Source: JBJEXX01 sp051886215 (lineage in GTDB: Bacteria; Bacillota_I; Bacilli_A; RF39; UBA660). From it: 64,000 bases of DNA. Every line of letters begins with the position of its first letter. Positions within the stretch are counted from its first letter, which is position 1. The notes under the pieces are model-generated. The model saw only the letters and a list, made by a program, of their open reading frames with translations, searched no databases and was not told the origin of the DNA. This document shows positions 8,199 to 16,565 of the stretch, one piece after another. The stretch lies in NCBI GenBank assembly GCA_051886215.1, contig JBJEXX010000016.1, positions 7,144 to 71,143 of the forward strand, read 5' to 3'. The position numbers were made by a program, and so were the translations under genes.

Positions 8199-10001
8199 AT
8201 GACAAGGGAAGAAAAAAGAAATGAAAATAAAGGTGTTAATATAGGAGTAATATTTAGTATTATTTTATTATTTTTAACCAGCATTTTTCTTATATATAAT
8301 ATATTTTTGTTAGGACCTATAGAACCAGTTCTTAGATATATTTTAATTGGGTTAATTGTACTTATTAATTTTATTAAATTTAAAAAAAGAAAAAGAGTTA
8401 TTAAAAAGAAAAAAAGTAAAAAATTTATTATTTTTAATATAGTTCTTTCTATTATATTTTTATTAATTGGATTATTTATATATAAATTTTATAATTCGAT
8501 TGATAGTTTAAGTAAAGATATGGATACATATTCTTCAAGTTTAGTGGTTAAAAATGATAGTTCTATAACAGGTATACAAGATATTGAAGATAGTAAAATA
8601 GGAATGCTTAATGATGAAACTAGTTATGAAGGTTATATTATTCCTAATGAAACTATAGATAAAAATGATTTAGAAAGTGATAATGATATTATTACTTATG
8701 ATAGTTATACAGAGTTATTAAATGCTCTTTATGATGAAGAAGTAGATGGTGTTTTTTTACCAACAAATTACGTTAATATGTTTAGTAATGTTGATGGATA
8801 TGAAAATATTAATAATGAGACAAAAATAGTATTTACTAAAACAAAAACTATCAAAAAGAAACTTTCTTTTAGTAAAAACAAAATAGACAAACCAATAACT
8901 GTTTTACTTACAGGAATAGATTCTAATGTTGATGGACTTAGTAATAGTGCTTCATCTAATAGTGATACATTGATAGTAGTTACTTTTAATCCTGAAACTT
9001 TAACTGCTACTATGCTTAGTATTCCTAGAGATAGTTATGTACCTATAAGCTGTTTTAGTGGAAATGAAAAAAGCAAAATTACACATTCTGGATGGCAGGG
9101 TATTGATTGTGTGGAAAATACTATTGAAGATTTTTTAGATATAGAGATCGATTATTATGTAAAACTTAATTTTAAAGGATTAGTAAATTTAGTTGATGCT
9201 TTAGGTGGAATTGATGTAGAGGTTCCTCAAGATTTATGTACCGATAGTTCTGATAGAACTGGTGAAGTTTGTATTAAGGCTGGAAGTCAACATTTAAATG
9301 GAGAAGAAGCTTTAGTTTTAGCAAGAAATAGAAAACAACTTGCTAGAGGTGATATAGATAGAGGACTTAATCAACAAATAGTTGTTAAAGGAATACTTAA
9401 TGCAGTACAAAATAATATAACTAATGTTAATGCTTTATCTAAACTTTTAGATACTTTATCTAAAAATATGGATACTAATTTTTCTACTGATGAAATTTTA
9501 TCTTTCTATAATGTTGGTAAAGATATACTTAGAAAATCTAATAAAAGCGCTACTGATAGTATAAATATTATTCAATTGTTCTTAGCTGGAGAAGGTGCTT
9601 ACATTTATGATCCGGGTACAAAACTTGATTTATATTATTATATTTTATATAAAGAAAGTGTGGAAAAAGTTAGTGAAGCTATGAATTATAATTTAGGTAA
9701 AACTACTCCTGATATGGATAAAACTTTTACTTGGTCAATTGATGAAAACTATGAGCATACTCCTTTAGGAAAAGATATCAGTGATTTTACAAAATTATAT
9801 TATAGTGGTAGTAGTTATAGACCTAATACTTCTTCTGATACTACTAATGATAGCTCTAATTCTAATTCTACCAATAATTCTAAAGAAGAGAATGATAGCA
9901 AAGAAGATATAAATGATGATACAGATGAAGATAATGAAGATGAAATTGATGATACTGATGATGAAGATGATCCTTTAGATACTATAACTCCTCAACCATA
10001 A
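8199..10001 (+). CDS. LCP (LytR-CpsA-Psr) family wall-polymer ligase
   Basis: 600 residues. LCP enzymes move undecaprenyl-linked glycopolymers onto peptidoglycan outside the membrane. Three N-terminal membrane segments (about 15-37, 43-59, 74-93) precede an accessory region. The LCP domain runs from about 235 to 400, seen in VLLTGIDSNVDG, SDTLIVVTFNPET, LSIPRDSYV, the KITHSG segment, the GGIDVEVP motif and LVLARNRKQ; the Arg/Asp residues in these motifs are those that bind the polyprenyl pyrophosphate in studied members. The C-terminus is a highly acidic Asp/Glu tail (about 560-600). It has its own promoter and terminator. It probably attaches the polymer made by the locus at 30.8-55 kb; that link is inference. 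Confidence 0.9.
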   Translation: MTREEKRNENKGVNIGVIFSIILLFLTSIFLIYNIFLLGPIEPVLRYILIGLIVLINFIKFKKRKRVIKKKKSKKFIIFNIVLSIIFLLIGLFIYKFYNSIDSLSKDMDTYSSSLVVKNDSSITGIQDIEDSKIGMLNDETSYEGYIIPNETIDKNDLESDNDIITYDSYTELLNALYDEEVDGVFLPTNYVNMFSNVDGYENINNETKIVFTKTKTIKKKLSFSKNKIDKPITVLLTGIDSNVDGLSNSASSNSDTLIVVTFNPETLTATMLSIPRDSYVPISCFSGNEKSKITHSGWQGIDCVENTIEDFLDIEIDYYVKLNFKGLVNLVDALGGIDVEVPQDLCTDSSDRTGEVCIKAGSQHLNGEEALVLARNRKQLARGDIDRGLNQQIVVKGILNAVQNNITNVNALSKLLDTLSKNMDTNFSTDEILSFYNVGKDILRKSNKSATDSINIIQLFLAGEGAYIYDPGTKLDLYYYILYKESVEKVSEAMNYNLGKTTPDMDKTFTWSIDENYEHTPLGKDISDFTKLYYSGSSYRPNTSSDTTNDSSNSNSTNNSKEENDSKEDINDDTDEDNEDEIDDTDDEDDPLDTITPQP

Positions 10002-10031
10002 ATTTACAAATGTTTACAATACTTAACAAAT

Positions 10032-10057
10032 AAAGACAGACTATTCTGTCTTTTTAT
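10032..10057 (+). terminator. intrinsic terminator
   Basis: A perfect 9-bp stem (10032-10040 with 10045-10053), loop CTAT, then Ts. Confidence 0.85.
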
Positions 10058-10102
10058 AATGTAATTTGTTATAATTATTATGATAATGAGGAGGTGTATA
10101 TA

Positions 10103-12172
10103 ATGAAGAGAATAATCACATTATTTGTGTTTAGTCTACTTATTGTTATGCCTTTTTCTGTGAAAGCTGAAACTAAATATGGTTATAGTAATGTTACTGG
10201 AAGTAGCTTTAGCATTCGTAGTAGTTCTAATAGTTCTGCTTCTGTTATTGGATATTTATATGGTGGTGTAAACGTTGAAATAGTAGATTCTGCTAGTGGT
10301 AATGGCTGTGGAACATGGTATAAAATAAAATTTAATAATGGTTATGGTTGGATTTGTGGAATTAGTAATAGTGGTGCTAAAAATGTTGAACTTTATACAA
10401 CACAGACTTTAAGAACAAATGAAAGAACTGCTGAGACAGATTATGAAAAAACATTACAAAATGCGGGATTTCCTTCTAGTTATTGGGATAAATTAAGCGC
10501 TCTTCATAAAGCACATCCTAATTGGAATTTTGTGGCTGATAAAACAGGTAGAGATTGGTCTTATGCTACTTGGGCAGAAACAGGAGCTGTAAGCGATGGG
10601 GATATAGATAAAAGTTTACTTTATGCTTATAATGGAAATACAGATTTAATTGCGGGATATTTAAAGACAGACACTTATAATTATAAAACTAATAAATTTA
10701 CAATGCAGGATTCTGGAGGATTTTATGCAGCTCGTCAAGAAATGGTTGCTTATTATATGGATCCAAGAAATTTTTTAAATGAGAATTTTATATTCCAATT
10801 TGAAGTGTTATCTTTTAATTCAACTTATCATACTAAAAGTGTTATTGAAAATATTTTTGGTAGCGGTTATTTGAACCAATATGCTAGTAACTATGTGGGT
10901 GCTGGTAAATCAAAAAATGTATCAGCTGTTCACTTGGCTACTCGTAGTGTTCAAGAAGGTTTAAATAAATCAAATTTTGTAACAAACGGTGCAGAATTTA
11001 TTTATAGCGGTAGTTTATATACTTCTATTCAAGGTCAAAAGTTTAGTAATTGTTTTAATTTCTTTAATATAGGTGCATATTCTGATAATGTCAGTGCTTT
11101 ACAAAATGCAGGGGTTTATGCTTGTGGTGGTGTTAATAGAAATGAAACTTCATATGGCAGGCCATGGAATAGTGTTGATAAGGCTTTACTTGGAGGAGCT
11201 GAAATAATAGGTGGTAATTATATTGCTTCTGGACAGGATACTTTATATTTTCAAAAATATAATACAGCAAGTTATACTAAAACAGCTGTATACGGTCACC
11301 AGTATATGTCTAATATTAGTGCAGTTGCTTATGAAGGTAGCGATACATATGATTCGTATTATGCAAATGGTTTAATTAGTAGTGCAGCTTTTACTTTTGT
11401 TATTCCTGTTTATAATAATATGCCAGAAAAGACTTCATTACCTAGCTCATTAAGTCCAAATAATTATTTAACTGGTATTAAAGTTGATGGTACTAGTATT
11501 GCTAATTTTGATGGAGATAAAACTGAAGGTTATAAAGTAAATGTTGTTAATAGTAAAACTACTGTTAGTATTAGCACTACTACAGTGGTTGATAGTGCTA
11601 AAGTTACTATCAATAATGGCAATAGTATATCTCTTAATGTAGGAGATAATAAAATACCTATTTTAGTAACTGCAGCTAATGGAGAAAAAAGAACTTATTA
11701 TATAACGATTACTAGAGAAGAAGCTAGTAATGGTTCAACAACTGATATTGAAACAACTATAAAAAATGCAGGTTATAAAATTACAGATACTTATATTGGA
11801 AATATTAGTTTAAATAATACTTTATCTACAATAAATACAAAAATAAAAAATCAAAATTCATCTGCTAATATTTCTCTAAAAGATAAATCAGGTAATAGTA
11901 AAACTACTAGTAATGTACTTGCTACTGGTGATAAATTGACAATTACTATAGGAAGTGAAGAAAAAACATATGAACTTTATGTTTATGGAGATGTTAATGG
12001 TGATGGACTTGCAAAAGCAACAGATTACATGTTAATAAAAAATCATATTATGACTAATAAAAAATTAAGTGGTGCTTATGCTAAAGCAGCTGATGTTAAT
12101 AAAGATGGTAATGTTAAAGCAACAGATTATATGTTAATAAAAAATTATATTATGAAAGGAATAAGTTTTTAA
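10103..12172 (+). CDS. secreted SH3/glucosaminidase-like protein with cadherin-like domain and C-terminal dockerin
   Basis: 689 residues from the ATG at 10103; the in-frame GTG at 10094 overlaps the GAGGAGG site. It has a signal peptide (about 1-22, ending SVKAE) and a bacterial SH3 domain (about 25-95, NVTGSSFSIRSSS...YGWICG). A region at about 150-440 resembles peptidoglycan endo-beta-N-acetylglucosaminidases (MDPRNFLNENFIFQFE; HLATRSVQEG; FNFFNIGAYS). A cadherin-like domain follows at about 455-540. The C-terminus is a two-loop dockerin (GDVNGDGLAKATDYM and ADVNKDGNVKATDYM). Dockerins bind cohesins through calcium. The next gene encodes a membrane-anchored possible partner 18 bases downstream, so an assembled wall-remodelling complex is plausible. 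Confidence 0.8.
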   Translation: MKRIITLFVFSLLIVMPFSVKAETKYGYSNVTGSSFSIRSSSNSSASVIGYLYGGVNVEIVDSASGNGCGTWYKIKFNNGYGWICGISNSGAKNVELYTTQTLRTNERTAETDYEKTLQNAGFPSSYWDKLSALHKAHPNWNFVADKTGRDWSYATWAETGAVSDGDIDKSLLYAYNGNTDLIAGYLKTDTYNYKTNKFTMQDSGGFYAARQEMVAYYMDPRNFLNENFIFQFEVLSFNSTYHTKSVIENIFGSGYLNQYASNYVGAGKSKNVSAVHLATRSVQEGLNKSNFVTNGAEFIYSGSLYTSIQGQKFSNCFNFFNIGAYSDNVSALQNAGVYACGGVNRNETSYGRPWNSVDKALLGGAEIIGGNYIASGQDTLYFQKYNTASYTKTAVYGHQYMSNISAVAYEGSDTYDSYYANGLISSAAFTFVIPVYNNMPEKTSLPSSLSPNNYLTGIKVDGTSIANFDGDKTEGYKVNVVNSKTTVSISTTTVVDSAKVTINNGNSISLNVGDNKIPILVTAANGEKRTYYITITREEASNGSTTDIETTIKNAGYKITDTYIGNISLNNTLSTINTKIKNQNSSANISLKDKSGNSKTTSNVLATGDKLTITIGSEEKTYELYVYGDVNGDGLAKATDYMLIKNHIMTNKKLSGAYAKAADVNKDGNVKATDYMLIKNYIMKGISF

Positions 12173-12190
12173 TAGTAAGTAGGTGATTAT

Positions 12191-13510
12191 ATGAAAAAAT
12201 ATAAAATATTTAATTTATTTATATTTATAATATGTATATTTTTTTCAATATCAATAAAAGTTAATGCTGCATCTTGGACAATTATTTCTTCTAAAGCTTC
12301 AGTAGCTAGTGGTCAAAGTTTTACAGTTAGAATTCATGGTAATGATGTAGTAGGTCAATTTACTATAAGCGTTAATAATGGCCGTTCAAGTGAAAGTGTT
12401 GTATGGAAAGATGAAAATACCGATAGAAGTTTTACAGTTACGGCAACTGGTAGTGGAACTGTATATGTTAAAGTTGTTGCGACCGATTGTTCTGATATTA
12501 ATGGTAATCCAGTTGGAGGAAGTGACAATGTTTCAGTAAATATTATAAATAGTAATGATGATGGTTCACGAAGTAATTCATCTTCTAATAAAACTTATAG
12601 TAATACAGCTAATCAAGAATTAAGTAATAATAATTATTTAAAAAGTTTGACTATTGATGGATATAATCTATCTCCAAGTTTTAATAAAGATGTTACGAGT
12701 TATAATGTAGAAGTAGATGAATTAAGTGAAAAAATAAAAATAAATGCGGAAGCTGAAGATAAAACTGCTACTATTGAAGGAATTGGTGAAAAATCTTTAG
12801 AAAAAGATAATATTTTTCAAATAGTAGTAAAAGCTGAAAATGGACAAGTAAAAACATATACTATAAATGTTTTATTTAAAGATGATAATCCAATTAAAGT
12901 AAAAAAAGGCAATAAAACGTATACTCTTGTTAAAAGAAAGTCATTAATAAAAGAATTTGATGATTATAAATCAACTACTATAAAAATAAATAATCAAGAA
13001 ATTCCGGCTCTATATAATAAAACTACTAAACTTACTTTGGTTGGGTTGAGATATAAAGATAAAGTCTATTTATATAGATATAATAAGGAAACTAATACTT
13101 ATGTAAGATATATAGAATATGATTTTAAAAATGTTAAATTAGTCTTATTTAAATTAAGTGATAAAATGATACCTGATGGTTATAAAGAATATACTATAAA
13201 AATAAATGGCTATAATACTAAGGTTTATAAATTAAGAAAATCATCTAAATATTCTTTGATATATGGTATGAATATAAAAACAGGAATTAAAACTCTTTAT
13301 TTGCATGATTCTAAAGAAAACACTGTTCAGCGTTATACAACAGAAGCAATGACTGCTTTAAAAAATCAAAATTCTAAGTATCAAAAAATATGTATTGGAT
13401 TATGTGGGGGAGTTGCTTTATTAGTTATAGTTTTATTAATTTTTATTAGTAAAAGTGATAAAAAAAGAAAAATAAAAAATAAGGTTAAAAGATATGAAAA
13501 TGAAAAGTAA
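12191..13510 (+). CDS. surface protein with possible cohesin-like and cadherin-like domains, C-terminal membrane anchor
   Basis: 439 residues. A signal peptide (about 1-27, ending VNAAS) is followed by a beta-domain (about 28-120) that opens SVASGQSFTVRI and ends DINGNPVGGSDNVSVNI, a layout like cohesin or BIG-type sandwiches. A Ser/Asn linker leads to a cadherin-like domain (about 150-235, NNYLKSLTIDGYNLSPSF to TYTINVLF), then a domain without recognised family. The C-terminus is a membrane helix (about 400-420) and a basic tail, which fixes it as a type I membrane protein. It is co-transcribed with the dockerin protein. The cohesin reading is tentative; the membrane topology is clear. Confidence 0.65.
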   Translation: MKKYKIFNLFIFIICIFFSISIKVNAASWTIISSKASVASGQSFTVRIHGNDVVGQFTISVNNGRSSESVVWKDENTDRSFTVTATGSGTVYVKVVATDCSDINGNPVGGSDNVSVNIINSNDDGSRSNSSSNKTYSNTANQELSNNNYLKSLTIDGYNLSPSFNKDVTSYNVEVDELSEKIKINAEAEDKTATIEGIGEKSLEKDNIFQIVVKAENGQVKTYTINVLFKDDNPIKVKKGNKTYTLVKRKSLIKEFDDYKSTTIKINNQEIPALYNKTTKLTLVGLRYKDKVYLYRYNKETNTYVRYIEYDFKNVKLVLFKLSDKMIPDGYKEYTIKINGYNTKVYKLRKSSKYSLIYGMNIKTGIKTLYLHDSKENTVQRYTTEAMTALKNQNSKYQKICIGLCGGVALLVIVLLIFISKSDKKRKIKNKVKRYENEK

Positions 13511-13533
13511 TAATTAATATTATTACTTTTTTT
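13503..13533 (+). terminator. intrinsic terminator
   Basis: A perfect 12-bp stem (13503-13514 with 13519-13530), loop TAAT, followed by Ts. It overlaps the last codons and stop of the preceding gene. Confidence 0.9.
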
Positions 13534-13545
13534 AGGTTTTATATA

Positions 13546-13574
13546 TTGAGATTAATTTTTTTTCTTCATACAAT
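13546..13574 (+). promoter_or_regulatory. sigma-A-type promoter for holin/lysin pair
   Basis: TTGAGA (13546-13551), 17-base spacer, TACAAT (13569-13574), 22 bases before the ATG. Confidence 0.6.
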
Positions 13575-13596
13575 ATATTGAAAGTAGGTGGATTGT

Positions 13597-13782
13597 ATGA
13601 AAGAATTTTTAAAGAGATTAAAGGATCCTATAGTAATTTCATCAATATTTTCTTTAATATATATATTTATTGCTCCTAAACTTAATTTACCTGATTGGAC
13701 ATTAGTTTCTTCTCAATTTTTAGCTATTATATATGCAATATTTGGTATTACTAATAATCCTACTGATAAAAATTGTTATTAG
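13597..13782 (+). CDS. small holin-like membrane protein
   Basis: 61 residues starting at the ATG at 13597 (AGGTGG site upstream; the GTG at 13588 lies in that site). Two hydrophobic stretches (about 13-26 and 37-52) and the C-terminal phrase IFGITNNPTDKN resemble small phage holins of the phi-LC3 class, which end in a conserved ...GI(V/T)xxPT(T/D)KG. Holins form membrane lesions that let a lysin reach the wall. The M23 lysin-like gene starts 12 bases after its stop, the classic holin-endolysin order, but no other phage genes are near. The assignment rests on size, topology and context. Confidence 0.6.
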   Translation: MKEFLKRLKDPIVISSIFSLIYIFIAPKLNLPDWTLVSSQFLAIIYAIFGITNNPTDKNCY

Positions 13783-13794
13783 GAGGTGATTAAG

Positions 13795-14607
13795 ATGAAA
13801 AAAGGACAAACTAGTATCAGAGGAGGTATAGAGGACTTTTTATGTCCTTTTACTGATATGTATATAACTCAAGGTAGTGGTGGAAATGGTAGTCATGCTG
13901 GAACTATGGCCAATGATATTCGTGGTAAAATAGTAGGAGTTAAGGCTCCGTATTATGCTCCATGTACTTTGAAGTGTTTAAAAATATATCCTGAGAATGG
14001 TCAAATTATGTGGCAGTCAACAAATAAAGTAAGATTTGCTAACGGAAAGATTAATTATGCAACTATAATGACAGCTCATGACAATACAGTAGATTCATAC
14101 GTAGGACAAATAGTAAAACAAGGCCAACAATTAGGAAATATGGGAAATAAAGGAAATGCTAGTGGAGTGCATTGTCATATAGAAATTGAACAAGGAAATG
14201 ATACTTCTTGGAAGAAAAATAGCTATGGTAATTATTGTTTTAATAATGAAGTTGATACTGACAGTTGCTATTTTGTAGATAATACAAATATTTTATATGG
14301 TAGTGGTGGAAATTGGAAATATCTTAAAGATGTAAATGTTGATACTGAGAATAATTATATAAACTTATCTCCTAGTATTTCATCTTGGAGATTTTATAAT
14401 ATTACGGATGCTCCGATTAAAAAGAATGCTATTGGATATTTAAATCCTAAAAAATTTGGTGGATTATCTTATAAAATATTAGAATATCGTGATAATAATA
14501 ATACCGTTGTTATAAATACTGTTCAATTTGGCAAAGTAAAAATTTTTATTTATAATACCGCATCTACAATAACAAATAGTCCTAAATATAAATCAGGTAA
14601 TTATTGA
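13795..14607 (+). CDS. M23-family endolysin-like peptidase
   Basis: 270 residues from the ATG at 13795, with a full AGGAGGTGAT site ahead. The N-terminal domain shows SHAGTMANDIRG (His and Asp ligands) and, about 90 residues later, VHCHIEIE (HxH), the zinc-site layout of LytM/lysostaphin-type M23 endopeptidases in the phage-lysin variant with a longer H-to-D gap. The region from about 170 onward (KYLKDVNVDT ... KVKIFIYNT) looks like an SH3-type wall-binding domain. No signal peptide is visible, consistent with export through the adjacent holin. It is probably a domesticated lysis cassette or a remnant of a prophage. Confidence 0.75.
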   Translation: MKKGQTSIRGGIEDFLCPFTDMYITQGSGGNGSHAGTMANDIRGKIVGVKAPYYAPCTLKCLKIYPENGQIMWQSTNKVRFANGKINYATIMTAHDNTVDSYVGQIVKQGQQLGNMGNKGNASGVHCHIEIEQGNDTSWKKNSYGNYCFNNEVDTDSCYFVDNTNILYGSGGNWKYLKDVNVDTENNYINLSPSISSWRFYNITDAPIKKNAIGYLNPKKFGGLSYKILEYRDNNNTVVINTVQFGKVKIFIYNTASTITNSPKYKSGNY

Positions 14608-14614
14608 TGTTACA

Positions 14615-14643
14615 TTTACAATTAAATATAAATCTGTTATAAT
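14615..14643 (+). promoter_or_regulatory. sigma-A-type promoter of the sigma factor gene
   Basis: TTTACA (14615-14620), 17-base spacer, TATAAT (14638-14643), 20 bases before the ATG. Confidence 0.7.
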
Positions 14644-14663
14644 AGAACGCAATTGGTGGTAGT

Positions 14664-16448
14664 ATGAGAAAAGAAGAATTAAAGAAATTAGTTATTTCTA
14701 AAATATTTACTAAAAATGAACAAAAGTTTATAAATGAGAAAGAACTGGATAGAATTATTTTTAAAGTGTTTTCAAATGAACAAGATATGGATTTTATATA
14801 TAATATATTAGAAGATAATAATGTTAAAATAAAAAAATCAACTTCATATGATGAAGAAAATATGTCTATGAATTCTATCATAAAAGCATATTTGAATGAA
14901 ATTTCTAAATATCCATTATTGACAAAAGAAGAAGAGTATTATTATTCAAAACTTGCTCAACAAGGTGATCAAAAAGCTTTTGAAATTATGAATAACTGTA
15001 ATTTAAGGTTAGTGGTATCAATTGCGAAGAAATATGTTAATAGGAGTAGTTTGGATTTTGAAGATTTAATACAAGAAGGTAATATTGGCCTTATGAAAGC
15101 TATAAATAAATTTGATCCAGATAAAGGTAATAAGTTTTCAACTTATGCTACGTTTTGGATTAAACAAAATATAACTAGAGCTATGTATGATAATGGTAAA
15201 ACTATAAGAATTCCTGTTCATGAACAAGAAAAATTAAATAAAATTAAGCTAATTAATGAAACTTCTTTTTCAAAATTAGGTAGAAATATGACAATGAGAG
15301 AGCTCATAATTACTTATTATTCAAATTATTCTAGTATGAAAGATTTAATTACTAAAAATAATATAAATGAAAATGTAGATAGTTGTATAAATGTTATACC
15401 AGAGTTTTTAAAAGAAAATGTTAATTTAGATGAAATATCTAAAAAGCATTCAATATCAATCATAAAATTAAGGAAATTATCAGATGTTATAAATAGAGAA
15501 ATCAAAATGACAGAGGAGTCTTTTACAAGGGAGAATATTCTATCTTTACATGTGCCAATTAATAATGAAGATGATAATTCTTTGTTAGAAAACTTTGTGG
15601 AGGATAAAAATACGAATTTATCTTTGGTGGTGGAGTCTTCTTTGTCTGTAGAAGAGATAAAAAAAGAAATCATTAATACTTTATCTAAAGAAGATAGTTA
15701 TGACTCTGAAGGAAATTGTATTATTGGATCTAGAAAATTCACATATAGTCAACAACAGCAAATTTCAAAGTTTTATACAGAAGTCGTTAAAATTTGTCGT
15801 AAGAATAATATTGATGAATTAACAAATCAATTAGTAGAAGAAAATGAGGAATTTTATAATATAAAAATTTTAAATGATGAAATGAATAAAATTAATTATT
15901 ATTATGAATTTAAAACTAAATATGAAGATATAAAAAATAAGTATTTAGATAGATTAGAAGCAATTTTAAAGATAAATAATATTGATACTGACTATATAAA
16001 GCTGTGTAAACAACAATTGTTAAAAAGATTAAAATCAGATAATATTAATGATATTATAAATAGTAATCCTAAATTTATTAATCTTGTCGATATTCAGAAT
16101 AATTTGTTTAGCGATATTATATATATATTACAAGCTAATTGTAATATAAAAATTGATTATTTATTAGAGTTTTGTAAATTTCATAATATAGTAAATAATC
16201 CTAAAAATGTTAATAATATATTTTGTTCTGTTTCAAATAATAAAACATTTGAACAAAATTACGAAATGTATTTAACTGCTTATAAAGAGATAAGAAATAT
16301 TGATGTTTTAGTAAGAAGATTAGGATTAAATGATAGAATTTATACTTTGGAAGAAATAGGTGAAATTTATGGTTGTACACGGGAAAGAGTTCGACAATTA
16401 GAAACTAAAGGTTTACGATTAGTTAAAAACAAAATTAAAAAGATATAA
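14664..16448 (+). CDS. RpoD-like sigma-70 factor with large insertion in region 4
   Basis: 594 residues, far longer than the about 370 usual for low-GC RpoD. Region 1.2 is seen at about 71-92 (IIKAYLNEISKYPLLTKEEE) and region 2 through about 187, including NLRLVVSIAKKYVNR, DLIQEGNIGLMKAI and FSTYATFWIKQNITRAMYD. Region 3 follows but is expanded by some 50 residues after LGRNMTMRELI. Region 4.1 begins near 329 (VEEIKKEIINTLSKED), is interrupted by about 200 residues of unrecognised Lys/Asn-rich sequence, then resumes at about 542 (IRNIDVLVRRLGLNDR). Region 4.2 (TLEEIGEIYGCTRERVRQLE) is intact and should bind the -35 box. It has its own promoter. It is probably an alternative group 2 sigma factor. 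Confidence 0.8.
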   Translation: MRKEELKKLVISKIFTKNEQKFINEKELDRIIFKVFSNEQDMDFIYNILEDNNVKIKKSTSYDEENMSMNSIIKAYLNEISKYPLLTKEEEYYYSKLAQQGDQKAFEIMNNCNLRLVVSIAKKYVNRSSLDFEDLIQEGNIGLMKAINKFDPDKGNKFSTYATFWIKQNITRAMYDNGKTIRIPVHEQEKLNKIKLINETSFSKLGRNMTMRELIITYYSNYSSMKDLITKNNINENVDSCINVIPEFLKENVNLDEISKKHSISIIKLRKLSDVINREIKMTEESFTRENILSLHVPINNEDDNSLLENFVEDKNTNLSLVVESSLSVEEIKKEIINTLSKEDSYDSEGNCIIGSRKFTYSQQQQISKFYTEVVKICRKNNIDELTNQLVEENEEFYNIKILNDEMNKINYYYEFKTKYEDIKNKYLDRLEAILKINNIDTDYIKLCKQQLLKRLKSDNINDIINSNPKFINLVDIQNNLFSDIIYILQANCNIKIDYLLEFCKFHNIVNNPKNVNNIFCSVSNNKTFEQNYEMYLTAYKEIRNIDVLVRRLGLNDRIYTLEEIGEIYGCTRERVRQLETKGLRLVKNKIKKI

Positions 16449-16450
16449 TT

Positions 16451-16496
16451 ACAAAAGAGTAAAATAAATTTACATTTTTTTACTCTTTTGTTTTTG
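16451..16496 (+). terminator. intrinsic terminator
   Basis: A 14-bp stem (16451-16464 with 16478-16491) and T tract, two bases after the sigma-factor stop codon. Confidence 0.85.
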
Positions 16497-16513
16497 TAAA
16501 AAAATGATGAATG

Positions 16514-16542
16514 TTGTAAAAAAATGTATATAAATATATAAT
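16514..16542 (+). promoter_or_regulatory. sigma-A-type promoter
   Basis: TTGTAA (16514-16519), 17-base spacer, TATAAT (16537-16542); ATG of the VanW gene follows at 16566. Confidence 0.7.
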
Positions 16543-16565
16543 TATTATGAGGTATTATAAATAGT

